Shown: one piece after another, positions 1 to 8,486 of the stretch
How positions within the stretch are numbered: position 1 is the first letter of the stretch
How the letters are laid out: each line of letters begins with the position of its first letter
NCBI RefSeq assembly: GCF_038069945.1
Contig: NZ_JBBPEV010000002.1
Coordinates: 464,644 to 528,643, forward strand
Direction: 5' to 3'
Source of the DNA: Aquabacterium sp. A3
GTDB taxonomy: Bacteria; Pseudomonadota; Gammaproteobacteria; Burkholderiales; Burkholderiaceae_C
Length of the DNA: 64,000 bases
The notes under the pieces: model-generated
The model's database searches: none
The model's input: only the letters and a program-made list of their open reading frames with translations
Told to the model about the DNA's origin: nothing
Position numbers and translations under genes: made by a program

Positions 1-1
1 A

Positions 2-1273
2 GACCGCGAGCTCGCCAGCGAGTTCGCCTACGGCACAGGCTACCTCGAGCGTCCGGAGTCCTTCGAGCTGGACCCGGTCAGCCTGGCTTTTGGAGACCGG
101 CAGGGCATCAAAGGCAAGGTGCTTTTCCCGGTCAACGGATTGGGTGAATTCGGTGGCCTTCGCGACGCCGCCCCCGACGCCTGGGGACGCCGGGTCATCG
201 AGGCGCGCCTGAAGGCGCCGGCCAACAGCCTGCTGGAGGTGCAGTACCTGCTACACGCCGGGGGCGACCGGGTGGGGGCACTGGACGTGCGGGAGGCACG
301 CACGAGCCTCGATTCGCCATCTGCCAGCGACATGCACTCGCTGCAGTACGTGCTGCAGGCCGCGGAGGCGGTTGACCACGGCGCGCCCGTGCCGGCCAGC
401 CTTGAGAGCTTCCTGGGCGCTGGGCCATCGGCTGGCGGTGCACGGCCCAAAGCCGCTGTTCGTGACGACGACGGCGCGCTCTGGCTGGCCAAGTTTCCCG
501 CCAGGGGCGACACCTTCGACGTCGCGCGGGCCGAGACCTGCACCTTGGAGCTGGCCCGCCGCTGTGGCCTGACCGTGCCCGAGGTGCGCTACCTCGATGT
601 GGGCGGCCGACCGGTCATGCTCATCCGGCGGTTTGATCGCTACTGGGCCCACGCGGGCGAGTCCTTGCCCGAAGGTGCGCTTCACGACACGCGGCCCGGC
701 GGCGGTCGGGTGGAGGGGCGCCTCCCTTTTGTCAGCGGTCTCACGCTGGTGGCTTGCAGCGAGCTCGAATCGCCTGACAAGGCCTACGCCGATCTGGGGC
801 GAGCCATCCGTCGATACGTCCATCCCATGGCGGTGCGGGCCAACACCGAAGAGCTTTTCGCGCGCATGGTGCTCAACATCTTCGTCTCCAACGACGACGA
901 CCACCTGCGCAATCACGGCTTCGTGCGCGACCCGCAACGGGGTGGGTGGGTGCTCAGCCCCCTGTACGACGTGGTGCCGAGGCCCGTCTTGGCCGGCGAG
1001 CGTCGGCTCCACCTGGGCGTGGGGGAGCACGGCAAGCTTGCCACCTTGGACAACGCCTTGAGCCACCATGCCGCCTTCGTGCCGCAGCGCCCGACGGCCG
1101 TGGGCATCATGCGCCGTGTCTGGGGCGAGGTGCGGCAATGGAAGACGTGCTTCGAAGAGCTCGGGGCCGACGGCCGGCTCATCGACCAGCTCACCCATGC
1201 ATTCCGGGACATCAGCGAGATGGCCTCACCCGCGCTCGAAGCTGAAATCCGTGGCCGACGGCAACCAGGCTGA
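2..1273 (+). CDS. HipA-like serine/threonine kinase, 5' end outside window
   Basis: HipA-family proteins are the kinase (toxin) half of HipBA-type toxin-antitoxin modules; the classic member phosphorylates glutamyl-tRNA synthetase. The frame is open from base 2, so only a short N-terminal piece is missing (about 423 codons are visible; the family is usually 410-450). An internal ATG at 119 is not the start, because upstream codons read as a normal HipA N-terminal domain (for example a GTGYL stretch). The kinase catalytic loop NDDDHLRNHGF lies at 890-922 and the metal-binding LYDVVP segment near 959-976, so the catalytic core looks intact. The HipB-type antitoxin, if present, would be upstream and out of view. 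The gene stops 2 bp before the left copy of the tRNA-Met repeat, so it sits just outside the integrative element. Sure of the family; substrate unknown. Confidence 0.88.
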   Translation, partial: DRELASEFAYGTGYLERPESFELDPVSLAFGDRQGIKGKVLFPVNGLGEFGGLRDAAPDAWGRRVIEARLKAPANSLLEVQYLLHAGGDRVGALDVREARTSLDSPSASDMHSLQYVLQAAEAVDHGAPVPASLESFLGAGPSAGGARPKAAVRDDDGALWLAKFPARGDTFDVARAETCTLELARRCGLTVPEVRYLDVGGRPVMLIRRFDRYWAHAGESLPEGALHDTRPGGGRVEGRLPFVSGLTLVACSELESPDKAYADLGRAIRRYVHPMAVRANTEELFARMVLNIFVSNDDDHLRNHGFVRDPQRGGWVLSPLYDVVPRPVLAGERRLHLGVGEHGKLATLDNALSHHAAFVPQRPTAVGIMRRVWGEVRQWKTCFEELGADGRLIDQLTHAFRDISEMASPALEAEIRGRRQPG

Positions 1274-1274
1274 A

Positions 1275-1406
<132 letters not shown>

Positions 1407-1574
1407 TTGTACTTTCCCCTTGTGAGTCAATGACTTAGCAGTGAATGGCGTCTCGCTTTGGGTGTGTCTCGTAACGTTCGTTCCCTAGCAGGAGTCGGGG
1501 AACACTGTCACTTTGTAGATTGGTTGCACATTCGGTGGCACGTGTATCCTTGGGCGCCAGAAAGGGTTAGGTAC
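1407..1574 (+). promoter_or_regulatory. Left-end region of the element, likely regulator promoter
   Basis: Non-coding 168 bp between the attachment repeat and the first regulator. It holds a GGTTGCAC word near 1522 that resembles the half-sites of the operators at 2230-2311, and a GAAAGGG Shine-Dalgarno-like stretch about 10 bp before the ATG at 1575. No convincing pair of -35 and -10 hexamers was fixed. The promoter is inferred from position. Confidence 0.35.
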
Positions 1575-2216
1575 ATGGCAACGCGGTCGAAGAAGGGTCA
1601 AGGCTCCAAGTCGAGCAAGGCATCCGAGAGGCTTGATGCTCTCGCGGAGGAAGCCATGTTCATGGATCGGCTGACGGAAGAAAGCCGCGCGGCTGAGCCT
1701 GTTCAACCAGGCCGGTTCAACGAAAAGCCAGAGGAAGAACTGGGCGCACGCATCCAGGCAGCGCGGGAGGATAAGCGATTGACCCAGGGGGAGCTTGCAG
1801 ACCTGACAAAGGGGCTTGATCCCGAGAACAAAGGGATATCCAGGGCCGTTGTGTCTCTGTACGAGGCCGGGACGAATCGCCCCTCACCGAGGGAGCTTCG
1901 CCTGTTGTGCGAGGCGCTGCGCGTAACACCTAACTTCCTGATCTACGGTGATGAGCAGCCATTTCACCCGTTGAATGATGAAAAGCGCACAGGGGGCCGT
2001 GCACGTAGCGACGCTGAAGGCTATGCGTGGATGGCCTATGTGTTCGGGACGCTTCACCACAACCACTTCGCATCTTTGATGGCGATTGCCCTAGATCTTC
2101 AGCGCGGCTGGAACAAAAAGTTTGACCATGGTCTGCAAGATGAGGCAAACCAAAGGCTCTTGGATGTAGCCGATGAACTGAGGGAACGCCTCCAAAAGCG
2201 CAAATCGTCGAAGTAG
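1575..2216 (+). CDS. Xre-family helix-turn-helix regulator (element repressor candidate)
   Basis: A 213-aa protein with a Cro/C1-type HTH at residues 56-125 (LGARIQAAREDKRLTQGELA, then a recognition segment around ISRAVVSLYE and a closing LLCEALRVTPNFLIYG). The N-terminal 50 residues are basic and low in complexity; the C-terminal ~85 residues match nothing I recognise. The ATG at 1575 is chosen because GAAAGGG precedes it, although the frame is open from 1458. As the first gene of the element and upstream of paired inverted repeats at 2230-2311, it is the natural candidate for the repressor that holds the replication genes silent. The family is clear from sequence; the repressor role is inferred. 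Confidence 0.75.
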   Translation: MATRSKKGQGSKSSKASERLDALAEEAMFMDRLTEESRAAEPVQPGRFNEKPEEELGARIQAAREDKRLTQGELADLTKGLDPENKGISRAVVSLYEAGTNRPSPRELRLLCEALRVTPNFLIYGDEQPFHPLNDEKRTGGRARSDAEGYAWMAYVFGTLHHNHFASLMAIALDLQRGWNKKFDHGLQDEANQRLLDVADELRERLQKRKSSK

Positions 2217-2229
2217 TCTTTGCAATTTC

Positions 2230-2311
2230 TCGTTGCATGGCTTGCAACGAAGAATTTCAGGATGTACAGTTCGCCCTGTGGTGCAACGGATCGTTGCACC
2301 GACTGCAACGA
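2230..2311 (+). promoter_or_regulatory. Promoter with two inverted-repeat operators for the replication operon
   Basis: A -35 like TTGCAA (2242-2247) and a -10 like TACAGT (2265-2270) are spaced 17 bp apart. Two perfect inverted repeats share the word TGCAACG: TCGTTGCA (2230-2237) with TGCAACGA (2243-2250), and GGTGCAACG (2280-2288) with CGTTGCACC (2292-2300). A fifth half-site TGCAACGA lies at 2304-2311. One repeat overlaps the -35 and the other lies just past the expected transcription start, the layout of a repressor-controlled phage promoter. Which regulator binds is not shown. Confidence 0.65.
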
Positions 2312-2322
2312 AAGGGCTGAAC

Positions 2323-3048
2323 ATGTCACGCATCAACTTTGACGATCTTCCGATCACATCGGACCAGGCGCGCGCTGCGCGCAACTATTTTGGTTGGCCC
2401 CAGGCCAAGGCCGCTGAAGAAAGCGGCTTGCCGCTTCACAAGATCAAGCGGTTTGAGGCCGGGAACTTCATCCCGGACACCGACTTCCTGAACGACCTGC
2501 GCGCTTTCTTCGAGCGCAGCGGGTACAAGTTCGAAGACTCTCCCGAACCCGGTGCCAAGGCCAAGAAGGCGGGACTCGTGTTCCCTCAAGGGGTGGTTTC
2601 TGATCCTGATGAGGATCAGGCGGGTGTCGCTGGCAAACCGTCGAAAGCCACGGTGCATCACATGCGCATTTCGCTCCCTGAGCCTGAAATGGGCCATGTG
2701 CTGGACCTCATCGAGCTGAACGAAGAAAAGGCCTTGGACTTGCTCAATCAGCCGTTGAGCAAAGGGCTCTGGGAAGGCTTCAGCGACAAGAGCGAGGCTC
2801 AGCACGGCGAAGTGCTCAAGCTCTTGGCAGCCAACGGGTTGTTGTTTGCCAGGCTCTTCGGCCGAGATGTGGGCGGCAAGCCTGCCAAGGAAGTCGTCGA
2901 TGGCAGCCAGAACCCGCGCACGCAGGCGGACTTGCTGCATCGTGGCCAGGCGGACGTGTACCTCGCTGCTGGTGGTGATTTGCAGGCCCGGGACCGCCTC
3001 AAGGCGCGCAAGCCTGCTCAGAGCCTCATGTCCGCCATCTTTGGCTGA
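2323..3048 (+). CDS. Second Xre-like DNA-binding protein of the element
   Basis: A 241-aa protein. Residues ~8-75 look like a Cro/C1-type HTH (ITSDQARAARNYFGWPQAKA, then KIKRFEAGNFIPD and a closing LRAFFERSGYKF). The rest is hydrophilic with no family I recognise. The ATG at 2323 follows an AAAGGG ribosome-binding site; an upstream in-frame start at 2233 would lie inside the operator region and is rejected. It is the first gene after the operator-promoter at 2230-2311 and precedes the replication initiator. It could be the lytic/lysogenic switch partner of the protein at 1575 or an autoregulator of the replication operon. Confidence 0.65.
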   Translation: MSRINFDDLPITSDQARAARNYFGWPQAKAAEESGLPLHKIKRFEAGNFIPDTDFLNDLRAFFERSGYKFEDSPEPGAKAKKAGLVFPQGVVSDPDEDQAGVAGKPSKATVHHMRISLPEPEMGHVLDLIELNEEKALDLLNQPLSKGLWEGFSDKSEAQHGEVLKLLAANGLLFARLFGRDVGGKPAKEVVDGSQNPRTQADLLHRGQADVYLAAGGDLQARDRLKARKPAQSLMSAIFG

Positions 3049-3158
3049 GTGCTTGCCAAAGCGCGCCTCGTGAGAGTGCGCGCACAGGCCATGTGCAAAC
3101 AGATCGAAGCCAAAAGCCCGCTGCAACCGGGCCGGCCTTCCATTGAAGGGAAACAACC

Positions 3159-3452
3159 ATGCCTTGCATCACAAGCAGCGCTGCCGCATGGGCCGCGCCA
3201 TTGCTGGATCTCGTTGACGAAACCAGCGCCAAGAAAACCCACAAGCTCCCGCCTCAGGTCTGCGTCTTGTGGCTGCCAGATTACGGCGGGTATCTCAAGT
3301 CTGTTGACCTGAGCGCCGCCAAGTTCAAGTTGAGCCCATCGCCAGAGTGCGCCATGCGCTTGAACGATGAAATGGCCGAGGCCGTGGGCCAAGACCTCAT
3401 CGACGTGACCGGCGTGCGTGTGCACCTGCGTCCCTACCGTGAACTTCACTGA
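3159..3452 (+). CDS. Small hypothetical protein upstream of the replication initiator
   Basis: A 97-aa protein of unknown function with a GAAGGG ribosome-binding site ahead of the ATG. It ends 9 bp before the HUH initiator gene, so the two are almost certainly cotranscribed. No motif, signal peptide or membrane segment is visible. By position it resembles the single-strand-DNA-binding or small regulatory proteins that often precede rolling-circle initiators, but nothing in the residues proves this. Confidence 0.55.
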   Translation: MPCITSSAAAWAAPLLDLVDETSAKKTHKLPPQVCVLWLPDYGGYLKSVDLSAAKFKLSPSPECAMRLNDEMAEAVGQDLIDVTGVRVHLRPYRELH

Positions 3453-3461
3453 GGGTGCGCC

Positions 3462-5135
3462 ATGTCGATCGATTCCATCAAGACCTTCTCCATGCAACCG
3501 GTCGCCCTGGCTCAAAGGGCTGCCGCGTATGACCTGGCAGACGATGAAGTGAGGGCCGCGGCCGAACGTGCAGCCGCTTCCGTCCGTCGCCTGGCGGCCT
3601 CATCCTGGCTTCAGATCGGCCCGCGCGATGAACTGGTGCTCAAGACCTTGCACCGCATGGCGCAGGGCTACGGCGTCCGCCATCCCAACAAGGCAGGGGC
3701 GCAGCAATGGTTCAACCGGATGACCGATCCTGCCTGGTGGCGCCGTGCGCTTCGGTCCCGATTCCGTGACGTTGAACTGCACCAGATCCGCAAAGGGGCT
3801 GTGCATCGCCAGGCGGGCCGGTATGTCTCAGACAAGGCCATGCGCCGCTTTGAGCGCAACAAGACTTACATGGCGGGCCTGCTGTCATCCCTTGATCTGG
3901 TCAACCAAACCACGGGCGAGGTTCTGCCGCTGCAAGACGTGGTGGACGCCAGCTTGGCCAACCCCAGCAACCGGCGCAAAGCGATGATGGCCCGCATCAA
4001 AGGCATTGAGGCCACCGCCAATACCCGTGGCCATGAGGCGCTGTTTCTGACCATCACTTGCCCCAGCCGCATGCATCCCCGTCACTTCAGCACGGGTGCA
4101 GCGAATGAGGCCTATGAAGGCACCAGTCCCAGGCAAGCCCAGGCCTACATGGGGCGCTTGTGGAACAAGGCCATGCGCGTACTGGCTCATCAGGGCATCA
4201 CGCCTTACGGCTTGCGTGTGGTTGAGCCTCACCACGATGCATGCCCTCATTGGCACGTCCTGGCCTTCCTGCCTGCACAGCAGGTCGAAACCTTCACCAG
4301 CGTGATGCGTGCCTATGCCTTGGCCGACAGCCCCAATGAGCCAGGCGCACAAGAGCGCCGCTTCACAGTCGAACGCATCGACCCCGAGAAGGGCAGCGCC
4401 GTGGGTTATGTCGCCAAGTACGTGTCCAAGAGCATCGACGGCGAGGGCGTGGGCCAAGACGACGAAAGCGGCATGGCGGGCAAAGATGCCTCACGCCGCA
4501 TCGTCGCGTGGGCGCGCACCTGGGGCGTTCGGCAGTTTCAGTTCTTCGGCGTCCCCTCCATCACCCCCACCCGTGAGCTCTATCGGCTGGATGCTGAGTG
4601 CTTGCCATCAGCAGGGCTGAAGGCAGCACATGAGGCCACCAAGGCCAATGACTACGCCGCGTGGCTGCAAGCCTGCCAGGTGCACGGCTTGCGCTTCCGC
4701 GTGGCCTACAGCGAGCGCCCCAGCGGCCGGTATGCCGATGAAATCACGCGCTCCATCACCGGCCTGAAGGTTCAAGGCGAAGACCTGGCGGGCGTGCTGG
4801 AGTTGGTGACCCGACAAGACGCCTGGCGCATCGCACCGCGCAAGCAAGAGCGCACGCATGGCGATGCTGCAGCGCCGGTCCTCTCCCACCCTTGGACTCG
4901 ATTCAATAACTCCGCAAGCATTGATTTCAAAGGGATTTTTACGGGCCCGGAGGATGGCCAACAGACACGGGCCGAGCGACTGGCCAAACCGGTGCACCAC
5001 GACACCAAAACACGGGCCTGGATGGCCTCGGCGCAAGCCCTGGAGGCCGCTGGATACGGGGCTTCTGCTGCCGAGTTGAGGCAGCGCGCCTGGCTCCGCA
5101 TGGATGCCTTGGCCATGAAGGGGAGGGCAGCATGA
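3462..5135 (+). CDS. Phage gpA-type HUH replication initiation endonuclease
   Basis: A 557-aa protein of the P2 gene A family (Pfam Phage_GPA). These enzymes nick one strand at the origin through a tyrosine and start rolling-circle replication. The metal-binding HUH motif reads PHWHV at residues 262-266, and the paired catalytic tyrosines are Y316 and Y320 in the YVAKY segment, followed by SKSID. Both elements are intact, so an active enzyme is predicted. The next gene overlaps by 4 bp. It implies that the excised element can replicate as a circle. In P2 the origin lies inside gene A, so the nick site may be within this gene. Confidence 0.9.
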   Translation: MSIDSIKTFSMQPVALAQRAAAYDLADDEVRAAAERAAASVRRLAASSWLQIGPRDELVLKTLHRMAQGYGVRHPNKAGAQQWFNRMTDPAWWRRALRSRFRDVELHQIRKGAVHRQAGRYVSDKAMRRFERNKTYMAGLLSSLDLVNQTTGEVLPLQDVVDASLANPSNRRKAMMARIKGIEATANTRGHEALFLTITCPSRMHPRHFSTGAANEAYEGTSPRQAQAYMGRLWNKAMRVLAHQGITPYGLRVVEPHHDACPHWHVLAFLPAQQVETFTSVMRAYALADSPNEPGAQERRFTVERIDPEKGSAVGYVAKYVSKSIDGEGVGQDDESGMAGKDASRRIVAWARTWGVRQFQFFGVPSITPTRELYRLDAECLPSAGLKAAHEATKANDYAAWLQACQVHGLRFRVAYSERPSGRYADEITRSITGLKVQGEDLAGVLELVTRQDAWRIAPRKQERTHGDAAAPVLSHPWTRFNNSASIDFKGIFTGPEDGQQTRAERLAKPVHHDTKTRAWMASAQALEAAGYGASAAELRQRAWLRMDALAMKGRAA

Positions 5136-5668
5136 GCCTGTTGCATCGATTGCCCAAGAACATGCCGCCACTGGATGTGGTGCTGCATGACATCTTCAGC
5201 CCCAAGCCTGCCGCACTGGCTGCCGCCTTGGGGGTTGACGAACGCACCGTGCGCCGCTGGATTGCCGCCAATGAGGCGCCCCGGCCGGTGATGTTGGCCT
5301 TGTTCTGGCTGACCCGATGGGGCATGCAGTGGACAGATGCAGACCTCTACAACGAGGCGCAACTGCACTTCGCCATGAACCGCTGCCAGGCGCAGACCAT
5401 CCGGGAACTGAGGACGCAGCTCGCACGCATGGGGCGAATCGGTAGCTTTGGCGCAGCCAATGACCCTGCCGAGGCCGTTGTCCTGCCGTTGCCTGCTGGC
5501 ACTCATCCCGTGCGCATGTGCCTCAAGAAGCGCCAGACGGTGCCCGATGCGCATGGCCGCAACCGGCGTGCAGCCGGTTCGGGTGAGGTCGGTTTGATCC
5601 GCGAGCGGGTCTGCAAGCGGCCCACCAGCTACCACCACTTTGTCCAACGCAAAAGGAGCGCAGCATGA
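5132..5668 (+). CDS. Phage-type DUF3653-like HTH protein
   Basis: A 178-aa protein that overlaps the initiator by 4 bp (ATGA) and is cotranscribed with it. Residues ~10-70 carry a helix-turn-helix-like segment (AAALGVDERTVRRWIAANEA) followed by a Trp-rich stretch (LFWLTRWGMQWTDADLYNEA), resembling small phage proteins grouped as DUF3653. The C-terminal third is poorly ordered. The role is unknown; DNA binding near the replication origin or in copy control is a reasonable guess. Family assignment is from memory of the pattern and is moderate. Confidence 0.6.
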   Translation: MSLLHRLPKNMPPLDVVLHDIFSPKPAALAAALGVDERTVRRWIAANEAPRPVMLALFWLTRWGMQWTDADLYNEAQLHFAMNRCQAQTIRELRTQLARMGRIGSFGAANDPAEAVVLPLPAGTHPVRMCLKKRQTVPDAHGRNRRAAGSGEVGLIRERVCKRPTSYHHFVQRKRSAA

Positions 5669-5901
5669 AACGCGGAGCATGGAAGAAGGACACCACCAGG
5701 GTGCCCAAGTTGCAGACCTCGGGCGGCTTTCGCTTGATCAGTGTCTTCACCTCGAAACACAACGCGTTGCGCATTCAGGCCTACGCCAAGCGGCTGCAGC
5801 AGCAGGCCCGATGTCGGCCGGATAACCGGCGCTTTCGCTTGCGCATGCGGGTGCTGGCCATCCACAAAAACAAAAGCCCCGCATCACCGGTTGCAACGTG
5901 A
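5665..5901 (+). CDS. Small basic hypothetical protein of the element
   Basis: A 78-aa, strongly basic protein (Arg/Lys rich, no acidic cluster) that overlaps the previous gene by 4 bp, so translation is probably coupled. No known family. The stop codon lies inside the right arm of the hairpin at 5877-5908. The basic character suggests nucleic-acid binding; this is inference only. Confidence 0.5.
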   Translation: MKRGAWKKDTTRVPKLQTSGGFRLISVFTSKHNALRIQAYAKRLQQQARCRPDNRRFRLRMRVLAIHKNKSPASPVAT

Positions 5902-5908
5902 TGCGGGG
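5877..5908. terminator. 11-bp perfect hairpin at the end of the replication operon
   Basis: Arms 5877-5887 and 5898-5908 are perfectly complementary (core GCATCAC / GTGATGC extended by CCCC / GGGG) around a 10-nt loop containing TTGCAACG, the same word as the upstream operators. On the plus strand no T-run follows. On the minus strand the hairpin is followed by CTTTTGTTTTTG, as in a terminator. It may therefore stop antisense transcription, or be a single-strand origin or Rep-recognised structure. Confidence 0.5.
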
Positions 5909-6027
5909 CGGGCGAAGGGAATCACCAGGCGCAAGCATAGCGATTCCCCGGCGCCGTGCAAGAACAGGGGCCCGGTCCTTCAGGGGGGACTGGATCGGGC
6001 GGGCTCCACCAAGACGCGCAACAGAAC

Positions 6028-6279
6028 ATGTCTGATCTCTTTTTGACCGCCGAGGAACTGACCGAGCTGACCGGTTTCAAGACCTCGGCCGGCCACGCCA
6101 AGTGGCTGGAGAAAAACCGCTGGCGCTATGTGCTCACCCGAAGCATGCAACCACGGGTGAGCCGTGAGTATTTCCTTGATCGAATGGGGTTGCCCAGGGG
6201 GAAAACCGGTTCAACCGACCAGTTGCACCAGTTTGCCCAGGTGGTCGAACCGGATTTTTCAGCCCTTGACCGGATGTGA
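6028..6279 (+). CDS. DUF4224-like small protein preceding the integrase
   Basis: An 83-aa protein whose first half (LFLTAEELTELTGFKTSAGH, then a WLEKNRW segment) matches the DUF4224 pattern of small proteins commonly encoded just before phage integrases; some act as excisionase-like factors. The ATG at 6028 is preferred over an earlier in-frame start at 5956 because the family begins at this point. It touches or overlaps the integrase start by a few bases, implying coupled expression. An excision/integration accessory role is inferred. Confidence 0.7.
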   Translation: MSDLFLTAEELTELTGFKTSAGHAKWLEKNRWRYVLTRSMQPRVSREYFLDRMGLPRGKTGSTDQLHQFAQVVEPDFSALDRM

Positions 6280-6281
6280 TC

Positions 6282-7259
6282 ATGGGCCGCACACGAACCA
6301 CCCACCGCGACTTGCCCAAGGGGATGACCAAGAAGGGGCGGTACTACTACCACGTCACCACCACGACGCCACGCAAGTGGACCTCCCTGGGTGCTGACCG
6401 GGCCTTGGCGCTGTTGGCCTGGGCCAGGCTGGAGGGAGACAAGATCGACCCCACGGTGAAAACCTTTGAGGCGGTGGCCCTACGCTATGAGCGTGAGGTG
6501 ATCCCCACCAAGGCGCCCCGCACCCAGAAGGACAACCTCAAGGAACTGGACCGGCTGCGCGCGGTGTTCAACCGGGTTCAGATCGACCACATCAAGCCGC
6601 ACCACGTACGAACGTACATGGACAAGCGTGGGCAAGCCGCCAAAGCTCGGGCCAACCGAGAAAAGGCGCTGTTGAGCCACTTGTTCAACCGGGCGCGTGA
6701 GTGGGGTTACACCGATGCTCCAAACCCCTGCATGGGCGTCAAGGCTTTCAGGGAGAACGGCCGGGACCGGTACGTGACGGATTCCGAATACAAGGCTGTG
6801 TGGGCCAAGGCCCACCCCACCTTGCAAGACGCGATGGATCTGGCCTTGCTGACTGGCCAGCGGCCCGCCGACGTGTTGAAGATCAAGCGGGCCGACATCC
6901 ACGATGGGGCACTGTGGATCGTGCAGAACAAGACCGGCGCCAAGCGCGCGATTGAGGTGGTGGGGGAACTGGCCGAGTTGATCCAGCGGATCAACGCCCG
7001 TCCACGGGAGCGCTACAGCGCCTTCCTGATCCAAGACGATGACGGGCGCCCCTTGCGCGCCGATGGTCTGCGCTCGCGGTTCACCAAGGCCCGTGATGCG
7101 GCCGGGGTGTCATTCCAGTTCCGCGACATCCGGGCCAAGGCTGCCACCGATGCGGGCGACTTGTCGCACTCCCAGGTGTTGCTGGGGCATAAGCGGCGGG
7201 AGATGACTGAGCACTACGTGAGGCAGCGGGTGGGAATGCGGGTCAGGCCGCTTCGCTGA
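6282..7259 (+). CDS. Tyrosine-type site-specific integrase
   Basis: A 325-aa phage integrase family recombinase that would catalyse insertion and excision at tRNA-Met. The order is an N-terminal Arm-type DNA-binding region, a SAM-like core-binding domain (residues ~55-140) and a catalytic domain. Catalytic residues visible: Arg in LTGQRPADVLK, RDIR in place of the usual HxxR box, LLGHK, and the nucleophile Tyr in MTEHYVR. The Arg at the first box position is a known variant in phage integrases. An alternative GTG start at 6276 overlaps the preceding stop codon; ATG 6282 gives MGRTRTTHRD. The gene is 1.0 kb from the tRNA attachment site. Confidence 0.92.
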   Translation: MGRTRTTHRDLPKGMTKKGRYYYHVTTTTPRKWTSLGADRALALLAWARLEGDKIDPTVKTFEAVALRYEREVIPTKAPRTQKDNLKELDRLRAVFNRVQIDHIKPHHVRTYMDKRGQAAKARANREKALLSHLFNRAREWGYTDAPNPCMGVKAFRENGRDRYVTDSEYKAVWAKAHPTLQDAMDLALLTGQRPADVLKIKRADIHDGALWIVQNKTGAKRAIEVVGELAELIQRINARPRERYSAFLIQDDDGRPLRADGLRSRFTKARDAAGVSFQFRDIRAKAATDAGDLSHSQVLLGHKRREMTEHYVRQRVGMRVRPLR

Positions 7260-7279
7260 TCATCTCGGGCCGACCTCTA

Positions 7280-8068
7280 TCAGTTGGGTGATTGATTGGC
7301 ACTGGCCCGTTCTGCTTTACGAAGCTCGTAAGCGGCGCGGTCTTCAAACACGGTCATGACCATCGCCAAGCCTTCACCAAAGTGCACAAGGAATCCCGCG
7401 CAGTTTGGGGGCTCAACAACCGCATATCGGTAGTGAAACTGGTCAGAGAGGTCAACGCCCGATCTGCTTAGGGTGGGTTGATTGTCGAGAATCCGTGTGT
7501 GTTCTAAAGGGAAGTTTGGCGATTGCCATTCCGCGTTCGTAAATGCTTTTGCACTGACCGCACAGCCTGCCGGTACAGACCTGCCTGTTACCTTGTAGTA
7601 CAGAGCGTGCGCTAGCTTCGCGGCATACCTATTAGCTGCGTCTGCGAACTCGGCTGGCATTTCAACCGCATAGACTTCGCGGCCGTCTGGCGAAACTCTT
7701 GGAAGTCGTTGCTCGCTGAGTAGCTTGCGTGTTTGGTTGCGACTGAGGCCGCGCATTGCTTGAACCCACTCCGGGCGGCGGGCGTTCAGTTTTTTAAAGC
7801 ACTCTTCCAGTTCTTTGCGGTCAGTATCTGAGGCGGCGTGGTTGACTCTAATGCGCACGAGCATTCCCAGCACGAGCTCATCAAGCGCGGATGCTCTGTT
7901 GCAGTCATGGCATGCGGGGAACTCGTAACCTTCGGGCCACTGCCTGTTGCGAAAGAGGTGCCTGGCGGGTATGTGATCTATTTCAATGGCGGGTGTCGTC
8001 CCGCCACAAAAACAGCAGTAGGGATGCTCGGCAAAGAACCGTTGCCGCCGTGCTCGTTGACTTCCCAT
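7280..8068 (-). CDS. HNH endonuclease-domain protein, element cargo
   Basis: A 262-aa protein with an N-terminal zinc-ribbon HNH nuclease domain: C18 and C21, then DH at residues 31-32, then C53, C56 and N57 in a CHDCNRA segment. The ~180 residues after it are not recognised and probably set specificity. The ATG at 8068 is preceded by AAAGAGG; the longer frame up to 8239 is low-complexity and rejected. It is the only gene of the element in reverse orientation, convergent with the integrase and next to the attachment site, a position often used for cargo such as anti-phage defence. Defence, restriction or homing are all possible; none is shown. Confidence 0.8.
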   Translation of the reverse strand: MGSQRARRQRFFAEHPYCCFCGGTTPAIEIDHIPARHLFRNRQWPEGYEFPACHDCNRASALDELVLGMLVRIRVNHAASDTDRKELEECFKKLNARRPEWVQAMRGLSRNQTRKLLSEQRLPRVSPDGREVYAVEMPAEFADAANRYAAKLAHALYYKVTGRSVPAGCAVSAKAFTNAEWQSPNFPLEHTRILDNQPTLSRSGVDLSDQFHYRYAVVEPPNCAGFLVHFGEGLAMVMTVFEDRAAYELRKAERASANQSPN

Positions 8069-8246
8069 GTTTCGCGTCCTCTTTGCCCTTGGGTTGCGGG
8101 ATAGATGCTCAGCGTGGTGGGTGCGGCCCTGGCCGCGCCCGGATGTCGGCGGCCGTGGCCTCGATGTGTCAAACCCGGGGCGGTGGCGGTCCTGGCCAGC
8201 ATGTTCGCGGCGGCTGCCTGGCGTGCCGCTACAACTCACCCCGCGC
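8069..8246 (-). promoter_or_regulatory. Upstream region of the HNH gene
   Basis: 178 bp between the HNH gene start and the right attachment repeat. It must hold the HNH promoter on the minus strand. I see no strong hexamer pair. Bases 8243-8256 repeat a 14-bp word found at the tRNA 5' end (8405-8418). Confidence 0.35.
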
Positions 8247-8409
<163 letters not shown>

Positions 8410-8486
8410 ATCAAGACCAAGATCATACAACGAATTTCCGGGCTTTGGCAAGCAGGGCGCCTGGGCTGTGGCGTGCATGCACGACC

